Below are positions 56,120 to 63,636 of a stretch of DNA of 64,000 bases, in pieces. Every line of letters begins with the position of its first letter. The stretch's first letter is position 1. The notes below the pieces were generated by a model. It had not been told where the DNA came from. It saw nothing but the letters and a program-made list of their open reading frames with translations, and did no database searches. The position numbers and the translations under genes were made by a program. Source of the stretch: Hymenobacter actinosclerus (GTDB lineage Bacteria > Bacteroidota > Bacteroidia > Cytophagales > Hymenobacteraceae); NCBI RefSeq assembly GCF_900111515.1, contig NZ_FOHS01000001.1, positions 751,419 through 815,418 of the forward strand, read 5' to 3'.

Positions 56120-56800
56120 ATGTCAACCACTTCTGCCACCGCCGACCTGCCCGAACTGCTCTACATCTACGACGCCTACTGCGGCTGGTGTTACGGCATG
56201 AGCCCGGTAATGCAGCGCGTACAGGCCGATTTTGCGGGCCGTCTGACCGTTTCCGTGCTTAGCGGCGGCATGCTGGCCGGCGAGCGGGCCGAGCCCATCG
56301 GGGCCGCCTGGAGCTACATTGAAGGCGCTATGCCCCAGGTCGAGCAGGCCACGGGCGTGCGGTTTGGCGAAGCCTACCGGCAGCTGGGCGCGGCCGGCCG
56401 CTACTTCCAGGACTCGGAGGCGCCGGCCCGCGCGCTGTACGTGGTGCGCCAGTTCGATGCCCAGAGCCGGGTGCTGGATTTTGCGCACGCTATTCAGCAG
56501 GCCTTATTCAGTAGGGGCGAAGACTTGAACGATGTGGTTACCTACAAGCCGCTGGTGCGGGCGCTGGACCTGGATTTCGAGGAATTCGCCCGCCAATTTG
56601 CGCTGCCCGAAACCGGGGCCGCCGTGCGCCGCGAGTTCGAGGCCGTGGGCCGCATCGGCGTGCAGGGCTTCCCCACCATTATTCTGCGGGCAGGCTCGCA
56701 GGGCTACGTGCTCAGCCGAGGATTTCAGCCCTACGATGTATTTGCCCGCAACTTGCAGGACGCGTTAAAGCAGGTAGCGGAGGAGCAGGCCGGAGGCTGA
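56120..56800 (+). CDS. DsbA-family thiol-disulfide oxidoreductase (FrnE-like)
   Basis: 226 residues, thioredoxin fold with an inserted helical domain. The active-site motif Cys21-Gly-Trp-Cys24 lies in YIYDAYCGWCYGMSPVM; the cis-Pro loop is in GVQGFPTIIL. There is no signal peptide, so it acts in the cytoplasm, unlike periplasmic DsbA; this fits FrnE-like or 2-hydroxychromene isomerase-like members. The redox partner is unknown. Behind the rho terminator, it is probably transcribed alone. Confidence 0.92.
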   Translation: MSTTSATADLPELLYIYDAYCGWCYGMSPVMQRVQADFAGRLTVSVLSGGMLAGERAEPIGAAWSYIEGAMPQVEQATGVRFGEAYRQLGAAGRYFQDSEAPARALYVVRQFDAQSRVLDFAHAIQQALFSRGEDLNDVVTYKPLVRALDLDFEEFARQFALPETGAAVRREFEAVGRIGVQGFPTIILRAGSQGYVLSRGFQPYDVFARNLQDALKQVAEEQAGG

Positions 56801-56820
56801 TTGCACCCAGTAGAACCGAG

Positions 56821-57450
56821 TCAGGGCAGGTGTACGACCTGCTGGCTGAGCGGCGACCAGGCCAGATGGCGGCGGTCTTCCTTGCCCACCAGGTAGTCGA
56901 AGCGCACGGCGTCGGGGCGCTGGCGCAGGTCGTTCCAAGTGGCGCGGTCGGGGCTGGCGGGCGCGGGGCTGGGGTAAGTGGCGGTGGCGGGTAGGGCGGG
57001 GCGCTGGAAATTTGTTTCAGCGAAGAATTCCCGCACCCGGCGGCGCACGTAGGCCTCGCGCTCGGCCTGGGTGGCGGTGGGCGTCTTCATCTCGTACACC
57101 AGCGCCGCTTCGAGCTCGGGCGAAGTCAGGATTTCGCGGAAGATAACCTGCCCGGCGGCCGTGGTGATGGTGAACGTGGCCTCCCCGCTAAGCACCGAGG
57201 GGCCGCGCAGCACCAGCGCAAACACATCGGGCGCGGCCGGATTTGAGAAGACGTGGCGGCTCCGGCTCGCCAGCAGCGTATCGGATTGCGGGCTGATGGC
57301 GGCGGCGCGGGCCGTATCGAGCGGTTCCAGCGCGGCGGCAGTCGTGTCGGAGGCCGTTGCAGAGCTGGTTGAGTTGGCTGGTTGGTCGGTGGGGCCGGAG
57401 CAGGCCGCGACCAGTGGGAGCAGGGCAGATAGCAGCAGGCATAGGCGCAT
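56821..57450 (-). CDS. Lipoprotein of unknown function
   Basis: 209 residues. The signal peptide ends PLVAAC (lipobox, Cys17), followed by a Thr/Ser/Ala-rich linker (NSTSSATASDTTAAALEP). The folded part starts with SRHVFSNPAAPDVFALVLRG and includes ATFTITTAAGQVIFREILTS and EREAYVRRRVREFF, then DYLVGKEDRRHLAWSPLSQQ at the end. No family recognised. It converges with the DsbA-like gene 20 bp away. Confidence 0.75.
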   Translation of the reverse strand: MRLCLLLSALLPLVAACSGPTDQPANSTSSATASDTTAAALEPLDTARAAAISPQSDTLLASRSRHVFSNPAAPDVFALVLRGPSVLSGEATFTITTAAGQVIFREILTSPELEAALVYEMKTPTATQAEREAYVRRRVREFFAETNFQRPALPATATYPSPAPASPDRATWNDLRQRPDAVRFDYLVGKEDRRHLAWSPLSQQVVHLP

Positions 57451-57581
57451 GGCAGAAAGCAGGATGAGGTTCGGGCAGTTCTACGCAACGACAAACCCGG
57501 CAGTTGGCCCGCGCCGGCAGGCAGCGCCGCCACCGGCCCAACGGACCACCGGTTCAGTTTCGCTTCGGCCCCGACTTCGGC

Positions 57582-58454
57582 CTAAAAAAGCAGCATCAAC
57601 GCGAAAGCCAGGCTCAGGCACAGCGACGAAACCTGGTTCATGCGCATGGTGCGGTCGAAGTTGGCGGCGGCCTCATCGTGCCACACCGCCCAGGCCCAGC
57701 GGCCGAACAGCCCCACTACCGGGCCGGTAGCCACCAGAAACAGCAGCAGGTGCGTGGGCTCGTGGCGGCGCAGGTAGGCGTAGGCCAGCAGTCCGGCCCC
57801 GGCCGCCAGGGCCAGTCCGGCAAACACGAACGTGCCCCGCAGGCCCAGCCGCAAGCTCAGCGTCCGGTCGCCGCGGCGGGCGTCTTCGGCGTGCTGGTAC
57901 ACTTGGGTGAGCGGGTAGGAGCCACACAGAAACAGGCTGCTCACGAGGGCCAGCAGCAGGTTGTCGGGGGCCAGCAGCTGGCCCTGGGAAGCGCCCACGC
58001 CCACCTGGGTCATCAGGAACGTGTAGGCTCCCTGGAACACCACGACCACGGCCGTGCTCAGCAGCGGGTACTTTTTGAGCCGGATGCCCTCGTAGCTGTA
58101 GGCCTTCGATACGAGCAGGTACACGGCCACCAGCCCCGCGAAAACCGGGCTCAGCAGCCAGCCCCCCACCACGGCTAGCGCATCAAACAGCCACACCAGA
58201 TGCAGCAGCTCGGGCGACACTTTGGGGGGAGTGCGCAGGCCGCCGATACTGCCTTCGTCGCGGTCGTAGTAGCTGTTGTAGCCGTTGGAGGCGGGGTAGG
58301 CCAGCAGGTGCAGCACCACGAACACGCCCGCCGCCCGCCACGGGCTGAACGGCTCCCGCAAGGCGCTCAGCCCAAACCAGAACACCGGCATCAGGTACAC
58401 CGAAAACGGTATCCGCAGCAGCGGCAGGGCTTTTTTGTACTTGGTGATTGCCAA
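57582..58454 (-). CDS. UbiA-family prenyltransferase
   Basis: Integral membrane enzyme that joins an isoprenoid chain to an aromatic or other acceptor. 290 residues and about eight membrane spans. The first Asp-rich motif is in NGYNSYYDRDEGSIGG (N-x-x-x-x-x-x-D-x-D, residues 57-66), and the second is in YQHAEDARRGDRTLSLRLG (about 185-203). The start is TTG 58454: a TAA stop sits directly before it and no upstream ATG is possible; TACATTTG at 58494-58501 supports a start here. The acceptor is unknown. A SAM-dependent methyltransferase gene lies upstream on the same strand. Confidence 0.88.
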   Translation of the reverse strand: MAITKYKKALPLLRIPFSVYLMPVFWFGLSALREPFSPWRAAGVFVVLHLLAYPASNGYNSYYDRDEGSIGGLRTPPKVSPELLHLVWLFDALAVVGGWLLSPVFAGLVAVYLLVSKAYSYEGIRLKKYPLLSTAVVVVFQGAYTFLMTQVGVGASQGQLLAPDNLLLALVSSLFLCGSYPLTQVYQHAEDARRGDRTLSLRLGLRGTFVFAGLALAAGAGLLAYAYLRRHEPTHLLLFLVATGPVVGLFGRWAWAVWHDEAAANFDRTMRMNQVSSLCLSLAFALMLLF

Positions 58455-58493
58455 TTAGTAATGGATAATTGGGGTGGAAGAGAGGGAGTGAGG

Positions 58494-58501
58494 CAAATGT
58501 A
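58494..58501 (-). promoter_or_regulatory. Bacteroidetes -7 box (TACATTTG) for the UbiA gene
   Basis: Exact TAnnTTTG on the minus strand, about 40 bases before the TTG start. An octamer array occupies the -33 zone. Confidence 0.5.
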
Positions 58502-58515
58502 GTAGAATGGGAGGA

Positions 58516-58714
58516 TGAGGTGATGGGGTGAGGAGGTGATGGAGTGAGGAGGTAAGGAGGTGATGGGGGGTAAAAAAGGGGTGTCATTCTGAGCGGAGCG
58601 AAGAATCTCGCGTGCAATGGTAACTCCTGACGATAAGATTACTTTGGCACGCGAGATTCTTCGCTCCGCTCAGAATGACACCCCTTTACCCCTTTACTTC
58701 CTCACCCCATCACC
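58516..58714. repeat. Family A copy 10 enclosed by octamer word arrays
   Basis: TGA/TAA words at 58521, 58529, 58537, 58545, 58553 and 58561 (period 8) precede family A arms 58570-58615 and 58647-58689. Complementary words at 58686, 58694, 58702 and 58710 (period 8) follow and run into the methyltransferase gene, encoding its last residues GDGVRK and the stop. Confidence 0.9.
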
Positions 58715-59497
58715 CTCAACCGGCACGCCAATCAGATACGTCACCTCGGGGCCCCACCAGTGGCGCACTTTGCCGGCTTGCCAGCTGAAACGGCCTGCCG
58801 GGTCGGCGCGGTGGGCCAGGGCCAGCAGCTGCTCGGGCGGGTACATGCGCAGGATGCTCACGCAGCCGTCCCAGATGGTGAAGAGCGGGATAAGGGGAAT
58901 GACGTAGGTGAAAAACAGCCGGCTGAGGCGGAACGGGCGGATGAAAGGCGTGATGAGCAGTTGAGCCACCGGCAGCACCGAGACGGCCAGCAGCAGCTCC
59001 AGCCAATGCTTGCCCGCGCCCTCAAACACGCCAATGCCGGTGCGCTGCCGCACCGCATCGGCCAGTAAAGCCTCGGCGGCGGCGGGAGGAAAGTGGTGGA
59101 AAGCCGAGAAAATGGTACGGAAGCCCGTGAGCCCGGCCGGCACGGCCAGCGCGTTTACGGGCTCCGGTGCAAACTCCAGGCCGGGCGTGGCGGCTTGTAG
59201 CGGCTGCCAGGCCGTGGGCTGGGGGTAGAGGTCGGTGAGGCAGATGCGGGCTTCGGGCAGGCCGCCGGCCCGCAGCCCGCGCAGCACGCCCGCCGTGCCG
59301 CCGCCCGCCCCGGCCCCCAGCTCCAGCACCCGCGACTGGCCCGTGTGGCGCAACGCCCCCAGCAGCAGCGGCACGATGGGCCGGTAGGTGCCCAGGGCCG
59401 TAATCATAAACCGCAGGTAGTCCATCATCCCGGCCCGAATCACCTTCGGAAACCAGGGCAAATCCTCAAACTCGAACAGGTGCAGGCGCAGCTTCAT
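58694..59497 (-). CDS. Class I SAM-dependent methyltransferase with membrane segment
   Basis: 267 residues. The SAM-binding motif I is VLELGAGAGGGTAGVLRGL (about 76-94), followed by ICLTDLYPQPTAW (motif II acidic) and the segment FRTIFSAFHHFPPAAAEALLADAV. A hydrophobic stretch (LLLAVSVLPVAQLLITPF and LFFTYVIPLIPLFTIWDG, about 172-220) suggests attachment to the membrane, fitting a lipid-like substrate. Together with the UbiA gene it may modify a prenylated aromatic compound; this is an inference from adjacency. The last six residues are encoded by an octamer array. Confidence 0.82.
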   Translation of the reverse strand: MKLRLHLFEFEDLPWFPKVIRAGMMDYLRFMITALGTYRPIVPLLLGALRHTGQSRVLELGAGAGGGTAGVLRGLRAGGLPEARICLTDLYPQPTAWQPLQAATPGLEFAPEPVNALAVPAGLTGFRTIFSAFHHFPPAAAEALLADAVRQRTGIGVFEGAGKHWLELLLAVSVLPVAQLLITPFIRPFRLSRLFFTYVIPLIPLFTIWDGCVSILRMYPPEQLLALAHRADPAGRFSWQAGKVRHWWGPEVTYLIGVPVEGDGVRK

Positions 59498-59547
59498 GCC
59501 GTGGGCTTACGGGGAAATAGGGGTTTCAGCCGCTTATTGCCGTGGGC

Positions 59548-60078
59548 TCATGAGTCGGAAGCAGTTCGCGTAGCGCATATCTCCGGCGTGGGCTCCGGCA
59601 TCCGGCCTGGCCACAAGCGCAAAGCCGCCAGCACCGAGGACAGCAGCCAGGGCAGGCTGAGGCCGAAGAATAGTTGAGCTGTATAAAGCGGTTCTGCTTG
59701 GTCGTGAGAACTTAACAGGAAGCTTCCAAGAAGATAAGCAAGCAGTAGCCCCAACACCGAGCCTTCCACAACCAATCCAACCCGCCATACCAAGCTGCTC
59801 CGGGAGCCCGCCGTGGCAAAGGACCATTCTATGCCTCGGCGGCGAATAAAGGCGCCTATTAGCGAAGGCACTCCCAGAAAAACTCCCACTAATGGCGGGC
59901 ATAACAGCAGCATCACGAGTCCCTCAGATAAGGAAGACCAACTCCAGCGCATACTTGGCATGGCAAGTAGTAATAGCCAAAAAGCCAGCAGTAACATCGC
60001 CAGCGCTAGACCGCCAAACCAAGCAGACCAGAGATGGTGTTGGGCTAGAATGCGCGGACTTGGTTTAGGAAGAATCAT
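59548..60078 (-). CDS. Small multi-span membrane protein, unknown
   Basis: 176 residues from ATG 60078. Four or five membrane spans are visible (WFGGLALAMLLLAFWLLLLA, GLVMLLLCPPLVGVFLGVP, LVWRVGLVVEGSVLGLLLAYLLG, FFGLSLPWLLSSVLAALRLW). No family is recognised. The gene is clearly less GC-rich at third positions than its neighbours. A -7 box lies at 60086-60093, divergent from the next gene. Confidence 0.7.
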   Translation of the reverse strand: MILPKPSPRILAQHHLWSAWFGGLALAMLLLAFWLLLLAMPSMRWSWSSLSEGLVMLLLCPPLVGVFLGVPSLIGAFIRRRGIEWSFATAGSRSSLVWRVGLVVEGSVLGLLLAYLLGSFLLSSHDQAEPLYTAQLFFGLSLPWLLSSVLAALRLWPGRMPEPTPEICATRTASDS

Positions 60079-60085
60079 CACAGCG

Positions 60086-60093
60086 CAAAAATA
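60086..60093 (-). promoter_or_regulatory. Bacteroidetes -7 box (TATTTTTG) for the membrane protein at 59548
   Basis: Exact TAnnTTTG on the minus strand, 7 bases before ATG 60078, so the leader is minimal. Confidence 0.5.
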
Positions 60094-60095
60094 AG

Positions 60096-60127
60096 TTTGG
60101 CGAAGTTCGGTAAATGTGATTGCTTTG
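60096..60127 (+). promoter_or_regulatory. Probable promoter of the DUF4173 cluster (TTTG-N20-TTGCTTTG)
   Basis: TTTG at 60096-60099, exactly 20 bases, then TTGCTTTG at 60120-60127 (one mismatch from TAnnTTTG). The operator-like repeat at 60123-60137 overlaps its -7 box. Confidence 0.5.
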
Positions 60128-60137
60128 TAACGCAAAG
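60123..60137 (+). promoter_or_regulatory. Operator-like inverted repeat CTTTG-TAACG-CAAAG
   Basis: Five-base arms with a five-base spacer over the -7 box, followed by TTCTTT. The same architecture and the shared string CAAAGTTCTTT recur at 61231-61251 before the third gene of the cluster. Likely a site for the winged-helix protein encoded at 60913. Confidence 0.55.
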
Positions 60138-60150
60138 TTCTTTCAGACAT

Positions 60151-60789
60151 ATGGCCCAGCCCACTCCCGACCCGCTCGCCCAACTTACCGAGATTCGCGC
60201 CATCATGGAGCGGTCGTCGCGCTTTATTTCGCTGAGCGGGCTGGCCGGGGTAGGGGCGGGGCTGGTGGCGCTGGCCGGCGCCGGGCTGGGGCACTGGTAC
60301 CTGAAGGGCTTGTACCCCAACGCCGGCTACCTGGGCTTGTTGGAAAGCTCGGCGCAGGAGCGACGGGCGGTGCTGCCGTTTCTGCTGGGGCTGGCGGGGG
60401 GCATTGTGGTGGTGGCGCTGCTGGTGGCCTCGTTTTTCACGCTGCGCCGGGCCCGCCGCAACGGGCAGCCGCTCTGGAGCGCGCTGGGCCGGCGGCTGGC
60501 CATCAGCCTGGCCATTCCGCTGGTGGCGGGCGGACTGTTCTGCATCGCGCTGTACCTGGAGGGGGCCGTGGCGCTGGTGGTGCCGGCCATGCTCATCTTC
60601 TACGGCCTGGCCCTGCTCAACGCCAGCAAGTACACCCTCGACGAAATCCGCTGGCTGGGCCTCACCGTTATCGGCCTCGGCTTGGTGGCTTTGTTGATTC
60701 CCGGCCTTGGTCTGCTGTTCTTTGCCCTGGGTTTCGGCCTGGGCCACATCGGCTACGGCTTGCTGATGTACAACCGCTACGAGCGGTGA
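60151..60789 (+). CDS. Multi-span membrane protein of the wHTH/DUF4173 cluster
   Basis: 212 residues from ATG 60151. An N-terminal cytoplasmic helix (DPLAQLTEIRAIMERSSRFISLS) is followed by about six membrane spans (GLAGVGAGLVALAGAGLGHW, VLPFLLGLAGGIVVVALLVA, RLAISLAIPLVAGGLFCIAL, ALVVPAMLIFYGLALL, LIPGLGLLFFALGFGLGHIGYG). No enzyme motif. Position with a winged-helix regulator and a DUF4173 protein recalls a recurrent Bacteroidetes set. The TGA stop is the first unit of an octamer array. Confidence 0.8.
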   Translation: MAQPTPDPLAQLTEIRAIMERSSRFISLSGLAGVGAGLVALAGAGLGHWYLKGLYPNAGYLGLLESSAQERRAVLPFLLGLAGGIVVVALLVASFFTLRRARRNGQPLWSALGRRLAISLAIPLVAGGLFCIALYLEGAVALVVPAMLIFYGLALLNASKYTLDEIRWLGLTVIGLGLVALLIPGLGLLFFALGFGLGHIGYGLLMYNRYER

Positions 60790-60908
60790 GATGGTGAAAT
60801 AGTGAGTTGTCGTTCAACGGCCCTACTTGCGCCAGATGCACCATTTACACCGTTAGCGCCCCAAGCTTCGAACTTCAAACTCACCATCTCACCATTTCAC
60901 TATCTCAC
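60786..60908. repeat. Octamer word arrays as inverted arms
   Basis: GTGA at 60786, 60794 and 60802; TCAC at 60881, 60889, 60897 and 60905; all spaced by 8. The first unit contains the stop codon of the membrane protein and TGA follows in the two other frames. The right arm ends just before the start of the regulator gene. Confidence 0.92.
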
Positions 60909-60912
60909 CGCT

Positions 60913-61206
60913 TTGAAGCACCTGATTCACACGCTCAATAAGGCTTTCGACAACCGGGTGCGGTTGGGCGTGATGGCGGTGCTCATGGCCAACGAGGTGG
61001 TCAGCTTCACCGAGCTCAAAGAAGCCCTCGACCTGACTGACGGCAACCTCGCCAGCCACGTAGCGGCCCTCGAAAAAGCGGGCTACGTGAGCGTCAGCAA
61101 GCAGTTCGTGGGCAAGAAACCCAACACCACCTACTCGGCTTCCAAAGAAGGCAAAACCGCTTTCCAGGAGCATCTGGCGGCGCTGGAAAAACTGCTGCGG
61201 GGCTAG
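60913..61206 (+). CDS. Winged-helix transcriptional regulator (HTH_34-like)
   Basis: 97 residues. Start TTG 60913 gives MKHLIHTLNKAFDNRVRLGV; no ATG is available, and the codons upstream are repeat sequence. Winged helix: NRVRLGVMAVLMANEVVSFTELKEAL, recognition helix LTDGNLASHVAALEKAGYV, wing VSKQFVGKKPNTTYSASKEGKTAF. This MarR/ArsR-like small family acts as a dimer. Two matching CTTTG-N5-CAAAG sites in front of the flanking membrane genes suggest that it controls its own cluster. No effector-binding domain is present. Confidence 0.9.
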   Translation: MKHLIHTLNKAFDNRVRLGVMAVLMANEVVSFTELKEALDLTDGNLASHVAALEKAGYVSVSKQFVGKKPNTTYSASKEGKTAFQEHLAALEKLLRG

Positions 61207-61230
61207 CCGGGCTCTTTTTTTTGCCTCTAA

Positions 61231-61247
61231 ACTTTGAATTACAAAGT
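61231..61247 (+). promoter_or_regulatory. Operator-like inverted repeat ACTTTG-AATTA-CAAAGT
   Basis: Six-base perfect arms with a five-base spacer, 18 bases before ATG 61266. It matches the site at 60123-60137 in arm sequence, spacer length and the downstream TTCTTT. Confidence 0.6.
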
Positions 61248-61265
61248 TCTTTTAAAATAAATGTG

Positions 61266-62894
61266 ATGACGACATTCGCTGTTCCCGCCGCCGCACCAGC
61301 GGCCCCTGCTGCCACCGCGGCCCGCCGCCGGCCCCTGCCCCTCACGGCTCTTCAGAAACTACTGCTCCCGCTGGGCGCCGTGCTGTTCGACGTGCTGTTC
61401 TACCAACAGGCCGTGGGGCTGAACCTGGCGCTCTACACGCTGTTTGTGGTGGCCGCTACGCTCGTGGGGCTGCCCCGGCACGCGGCGGTGTGGCGCTCGG
61501 GCTACTTCCGGCTACTGCTGGCCGGCACGCTGTTGAGCGCGGGCGCCGTGGTCTGGTACGGCTCGGGGGCCGCCTGGCTGGCCTGCGTGGCCTCGTTAGT
61601 AATGCTGCTCGGCTTCGTGAACCAGCCCCATTTGCGGCTGCTGGCTTTCGCGCTGCTCACGGCTTTGGGTGGGGCCGCGCGGGCGCTGCCGGGGCTGCTG
61701 CCCTACCTGCGCCTGCCCAGCAACGGGGCCGGCAAGTGGAGCCGCACGCGCTTCTACGGCCGGCTGCTGCTGGCCCCGCTGGCGGTGCTGGTGGTGTTCC
61801 ACTTCCTGTTCGTGCTGGCCAACCCGCGCTACGCCGCGTTGGCCGGGCAGGTATTCGAGCACCTGGGCGACTGGCTGCTGGCGCTGCTGCCCGCCATTTC
61901 CCTGCCGCATCTGCTGTTTTTTCTGGTCGGATTCGCGCTGACTGCCGGGGCGTTGGTGGTCGTGCCCCTGCACTATTTCCAGGACCGGGAGTCGCGGCTG
62001 GGCGAGTTTGTGCGGCGGCAGCGCGACCGGGTAGCCTCGCTGGGCGTGCGCCGGCCCGACTTTCGGGCCCTCGACCGCAAGGCCCTCGATTTGCGCAAGG
62101 AGTACCTGGCGGCCCTGGCCGTGTTCGGCCTCGTGAACGCGCTGCTGCTGATAGTCAACATCATCGACATCCGCTGGATTTGGTTCGGCTTTGTGCTGAC
62201 TCCCGGCTTCGACCTCACGCAGTTCGTGCACGAAGGGACCTACGTGCTCATTTTCAGCATTCTGGTGGCGATGGGGATTGTGCTGTGGTTTTTCCGGCGC
62301 AATCTCAACTTCTACCAGCCCGGTCTGGCGGCGTTGCGCTGGGGCGCTACCGTGTGGGTGGTGCAGAACGCGGTGCTGGCCGTGTCGGTGGGGCTGCGCA
62401 ACTACTACTACATTCAGTACACGGGCCTGGCCTACAAGCGCATCGGGGTGTACGGGTTTCTGCTGCTGACTTTCTTCGGCTTGGTTACCGTGCTGCTTAA
62501 AATCTGGCAGCGCCGCTCGGCCTTTGGGCTGGTGCGCCTCAACTCGCTGGCCGCCTACGGGCTACTGCTGCTGCTGGCGCTGGGCAACTGGGAAATCTGG
62601 ATTGCCCGCTACAACCTCAACGCCCGCTTCAGCACCCTCGACCTGGGCTTCCTGCTCGAAATGCCCGCCCGCGTACTGCCCGAAGTAGCCGCCCGCCAGC
62701 AGGTCCTCGATGGCATGCGCCGCATCATCATCAGCCCGCCCGGCAGCTACCAAGAGGAAACCGCCACGCCCGCCGAGGCCCGCACCCTCATCCAACAGCG
62801 CCTCGCCGCTTGGCGCCGCGCCTACCCGCGCCAGCGCACCTGGCAAAGCTGGACCCGGGCCGAATCGGCCGCTTTTGATTCAGCTGTGCGGTAG
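61266..62894 (+). CDS. DUF4173 (DUF4153-like) membrane protein
   Basis: 542 residues. ATG 61266 chosen; the TTG at 61221 lies before the operator-like site. An Ala/Pro-rich cytoplasmic start is followed by about twelve membrane spans (LLPLGAVLFDVLFYQQAVGL, LLFFLVGFALTAGALVVVPL, ALAVFGLVNALLLIVNIIDI, TYVLIFSILVAMGIVLWFF). The family marker FDLTQFVHEGTYVLIFSI and the later NYYYIQYTGLAYKRIGVYGFL are clear. C-terminal soluble tail. Function of the family is unknown. Co-regulation with the membrane protein at 60151 is suggested by the shared operator. Confidence 0.9.
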   Translation: MTTFAVPAAAPAAPAATAARRRPLPLTALQKLLLPLGAVLFDVLFYQQAVGLNLALYTLFVVAATLVGLPRHAAVWRSGYFRLLLAGTLLSAGAVVWYGSGAAWLACVASLVMLLGFVNQPHLRLLAFALLTALGGAARALPGLLPYLRLPSNGAGKWSRTRFYGRLLLAPLAVLVVFHFLFVLANPRYAALAGQVFEHLGDWLLALLPAISLPHLLFFLVGFALTAGALVVVPLHYFQDRESRLGEFVRRQRDRVASLGVRRPDFRALDRKALDLRKEYLAALAVFGLVNALLLIVNIIDIRWIWFGFVLTPGFDLTQFVHEGTYVLIFSILVAMGIVLWFFRRNLNFYQPGLAALRWGATVWVVQNAVLAVSVGLRNYYYIQYTGLAYKRIGVYGFLLLTFFGLVTVLLKIWQRRSAFGLVRLNSLAAYGLLLLLALGNWEIWIARYNLNARFSTLDLGFLLEMPARVLPEVAARQQVLDGMRRIIISPPGSYQEETATPAEARTLIQQRLAAWRRAYPRQRTWQSWTRAESAAFDSAVR

Positions 62895-62897
62895 TCG

Positions 62898-63000
62898 CAC
62901 CCCACCCCCCGGCCCCCTCCCCTCCGGGAGAGGGGGTGCGTTCAACGACAAACGTCAGGCTCCCCCTCTCCCGGAGGGGAGGGGGCCGGAGGGTGGGGTG
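62898..63000. repeat. Palindromic element, family B copy 4
   Basis: Arms 62898-62935 and 62962-63000 (CACCCCACCCCCCGGCCCC, CTCCGGGAGAGGGG) with a loop containing GTTCAACGACAAACGTCAGG, a word also seen in copies 1 and 2. Confidence 0.88.
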
Positions 63001-63030
63001 GATAGCAGAACGATACCTAACTACAAAATC

Positions 63031-63261
63031 ATGACCTTCTTCCTCACTTTCCTGGGCCTGCTCTGGTGCATAGCCAGCATCGTAATCCTGGCCACGCTGC
63101 TCACCTGGCGCGAGCGGGCCGCCACGCCGCCGGCCCGCCGCTGGCGGCTGCTGGCCGTGGTGCTGCCCGCCGCAGCCCTGCTGCTGGGCTCCGTCCTCTG
63201 GACGCTGCTGCACGTGATGCTCCTCTGGGGGGCGGGTGCGGCGGCCGTGGCAGCCCGGTAA
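63031..63261 (+). CDS. Small two-span membrane protein
   Basis: 76 residues from ATG 63031. Two spans (FFLTFLGLLWCIASIVILATLL, LLAVVLPAAALLLGSVLWTLL) joined by a basic loop (RERAATPPARRWR). No family recognised. The next start codon follows the stop directly, so the three last genes of the window form one operon. Possibly linked to the DUF4173 gene, though a family B palindrome separates them. Confidence 0.65.
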   Translation: MTFFLTFLGLLWCIASIVILATLLTWRERAATPPARRWRLLAVVLPAAALLLGSVLWTLLHVMLLWGAGAAAVAAR

Positions 63262-63636
63262 ATGGATAGGCACTCCACCAATTCCCCCGGCCGCTGCCTG
63301 GCCGTGCTGCTGGCCGCTGGGGCCCTGCTCTGGACCATCTGGCAGGTGCCCGGCTGGTACCGCCTGGGCACCACCGATGCAGCCGGCCTGGCCATGCTGA
63401 TGCGGCTTTGGCAGCAGCCGCTGCTGGTGGCCCTGTTGCTGGCCGCCGCCAACGCCGTGGTGCTGTACCGGGCCACGCTGCCGCTGGCCCTGCCCGATGC
63501 GCCGGCCACGCTGCTCGACCGCCCCCGCCACCAAGCCGATTTCGTGTTCTGGCTCTGCGTGGTTTTTCACTTGGGCACGCTGCTGTTTCTGCTGCTGCTC
63601 GGAGCTGGCTGGCTGCACCTCAACCCCCTGGCCTGA
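63262..63636 (+). CDS. Small membrane protein, three spans
   Basis: 124 residues, ATG immediately after the previous stop. Spans: CLAVLLAAGALLWTIWQVPG, PLLVALLLAAANAVVLYRAT and FVFWLCVVFHLGTLLFLLLLGAGW. It has no recognised domain. The end overlaps the next gene by one base (TGATG). Confidence 0.65.
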   Translation: MDRHSTNSPGRCLAVLLAAGALLWTIWQVPGWYRLGTTDAAGLAMLMRLWQQPLLVALLLAAANAVVLYRATLPLALPDAPATLLDRPRHQADFVFWLCVVFHLGTLLFLLLLGAGWLHLNPLA

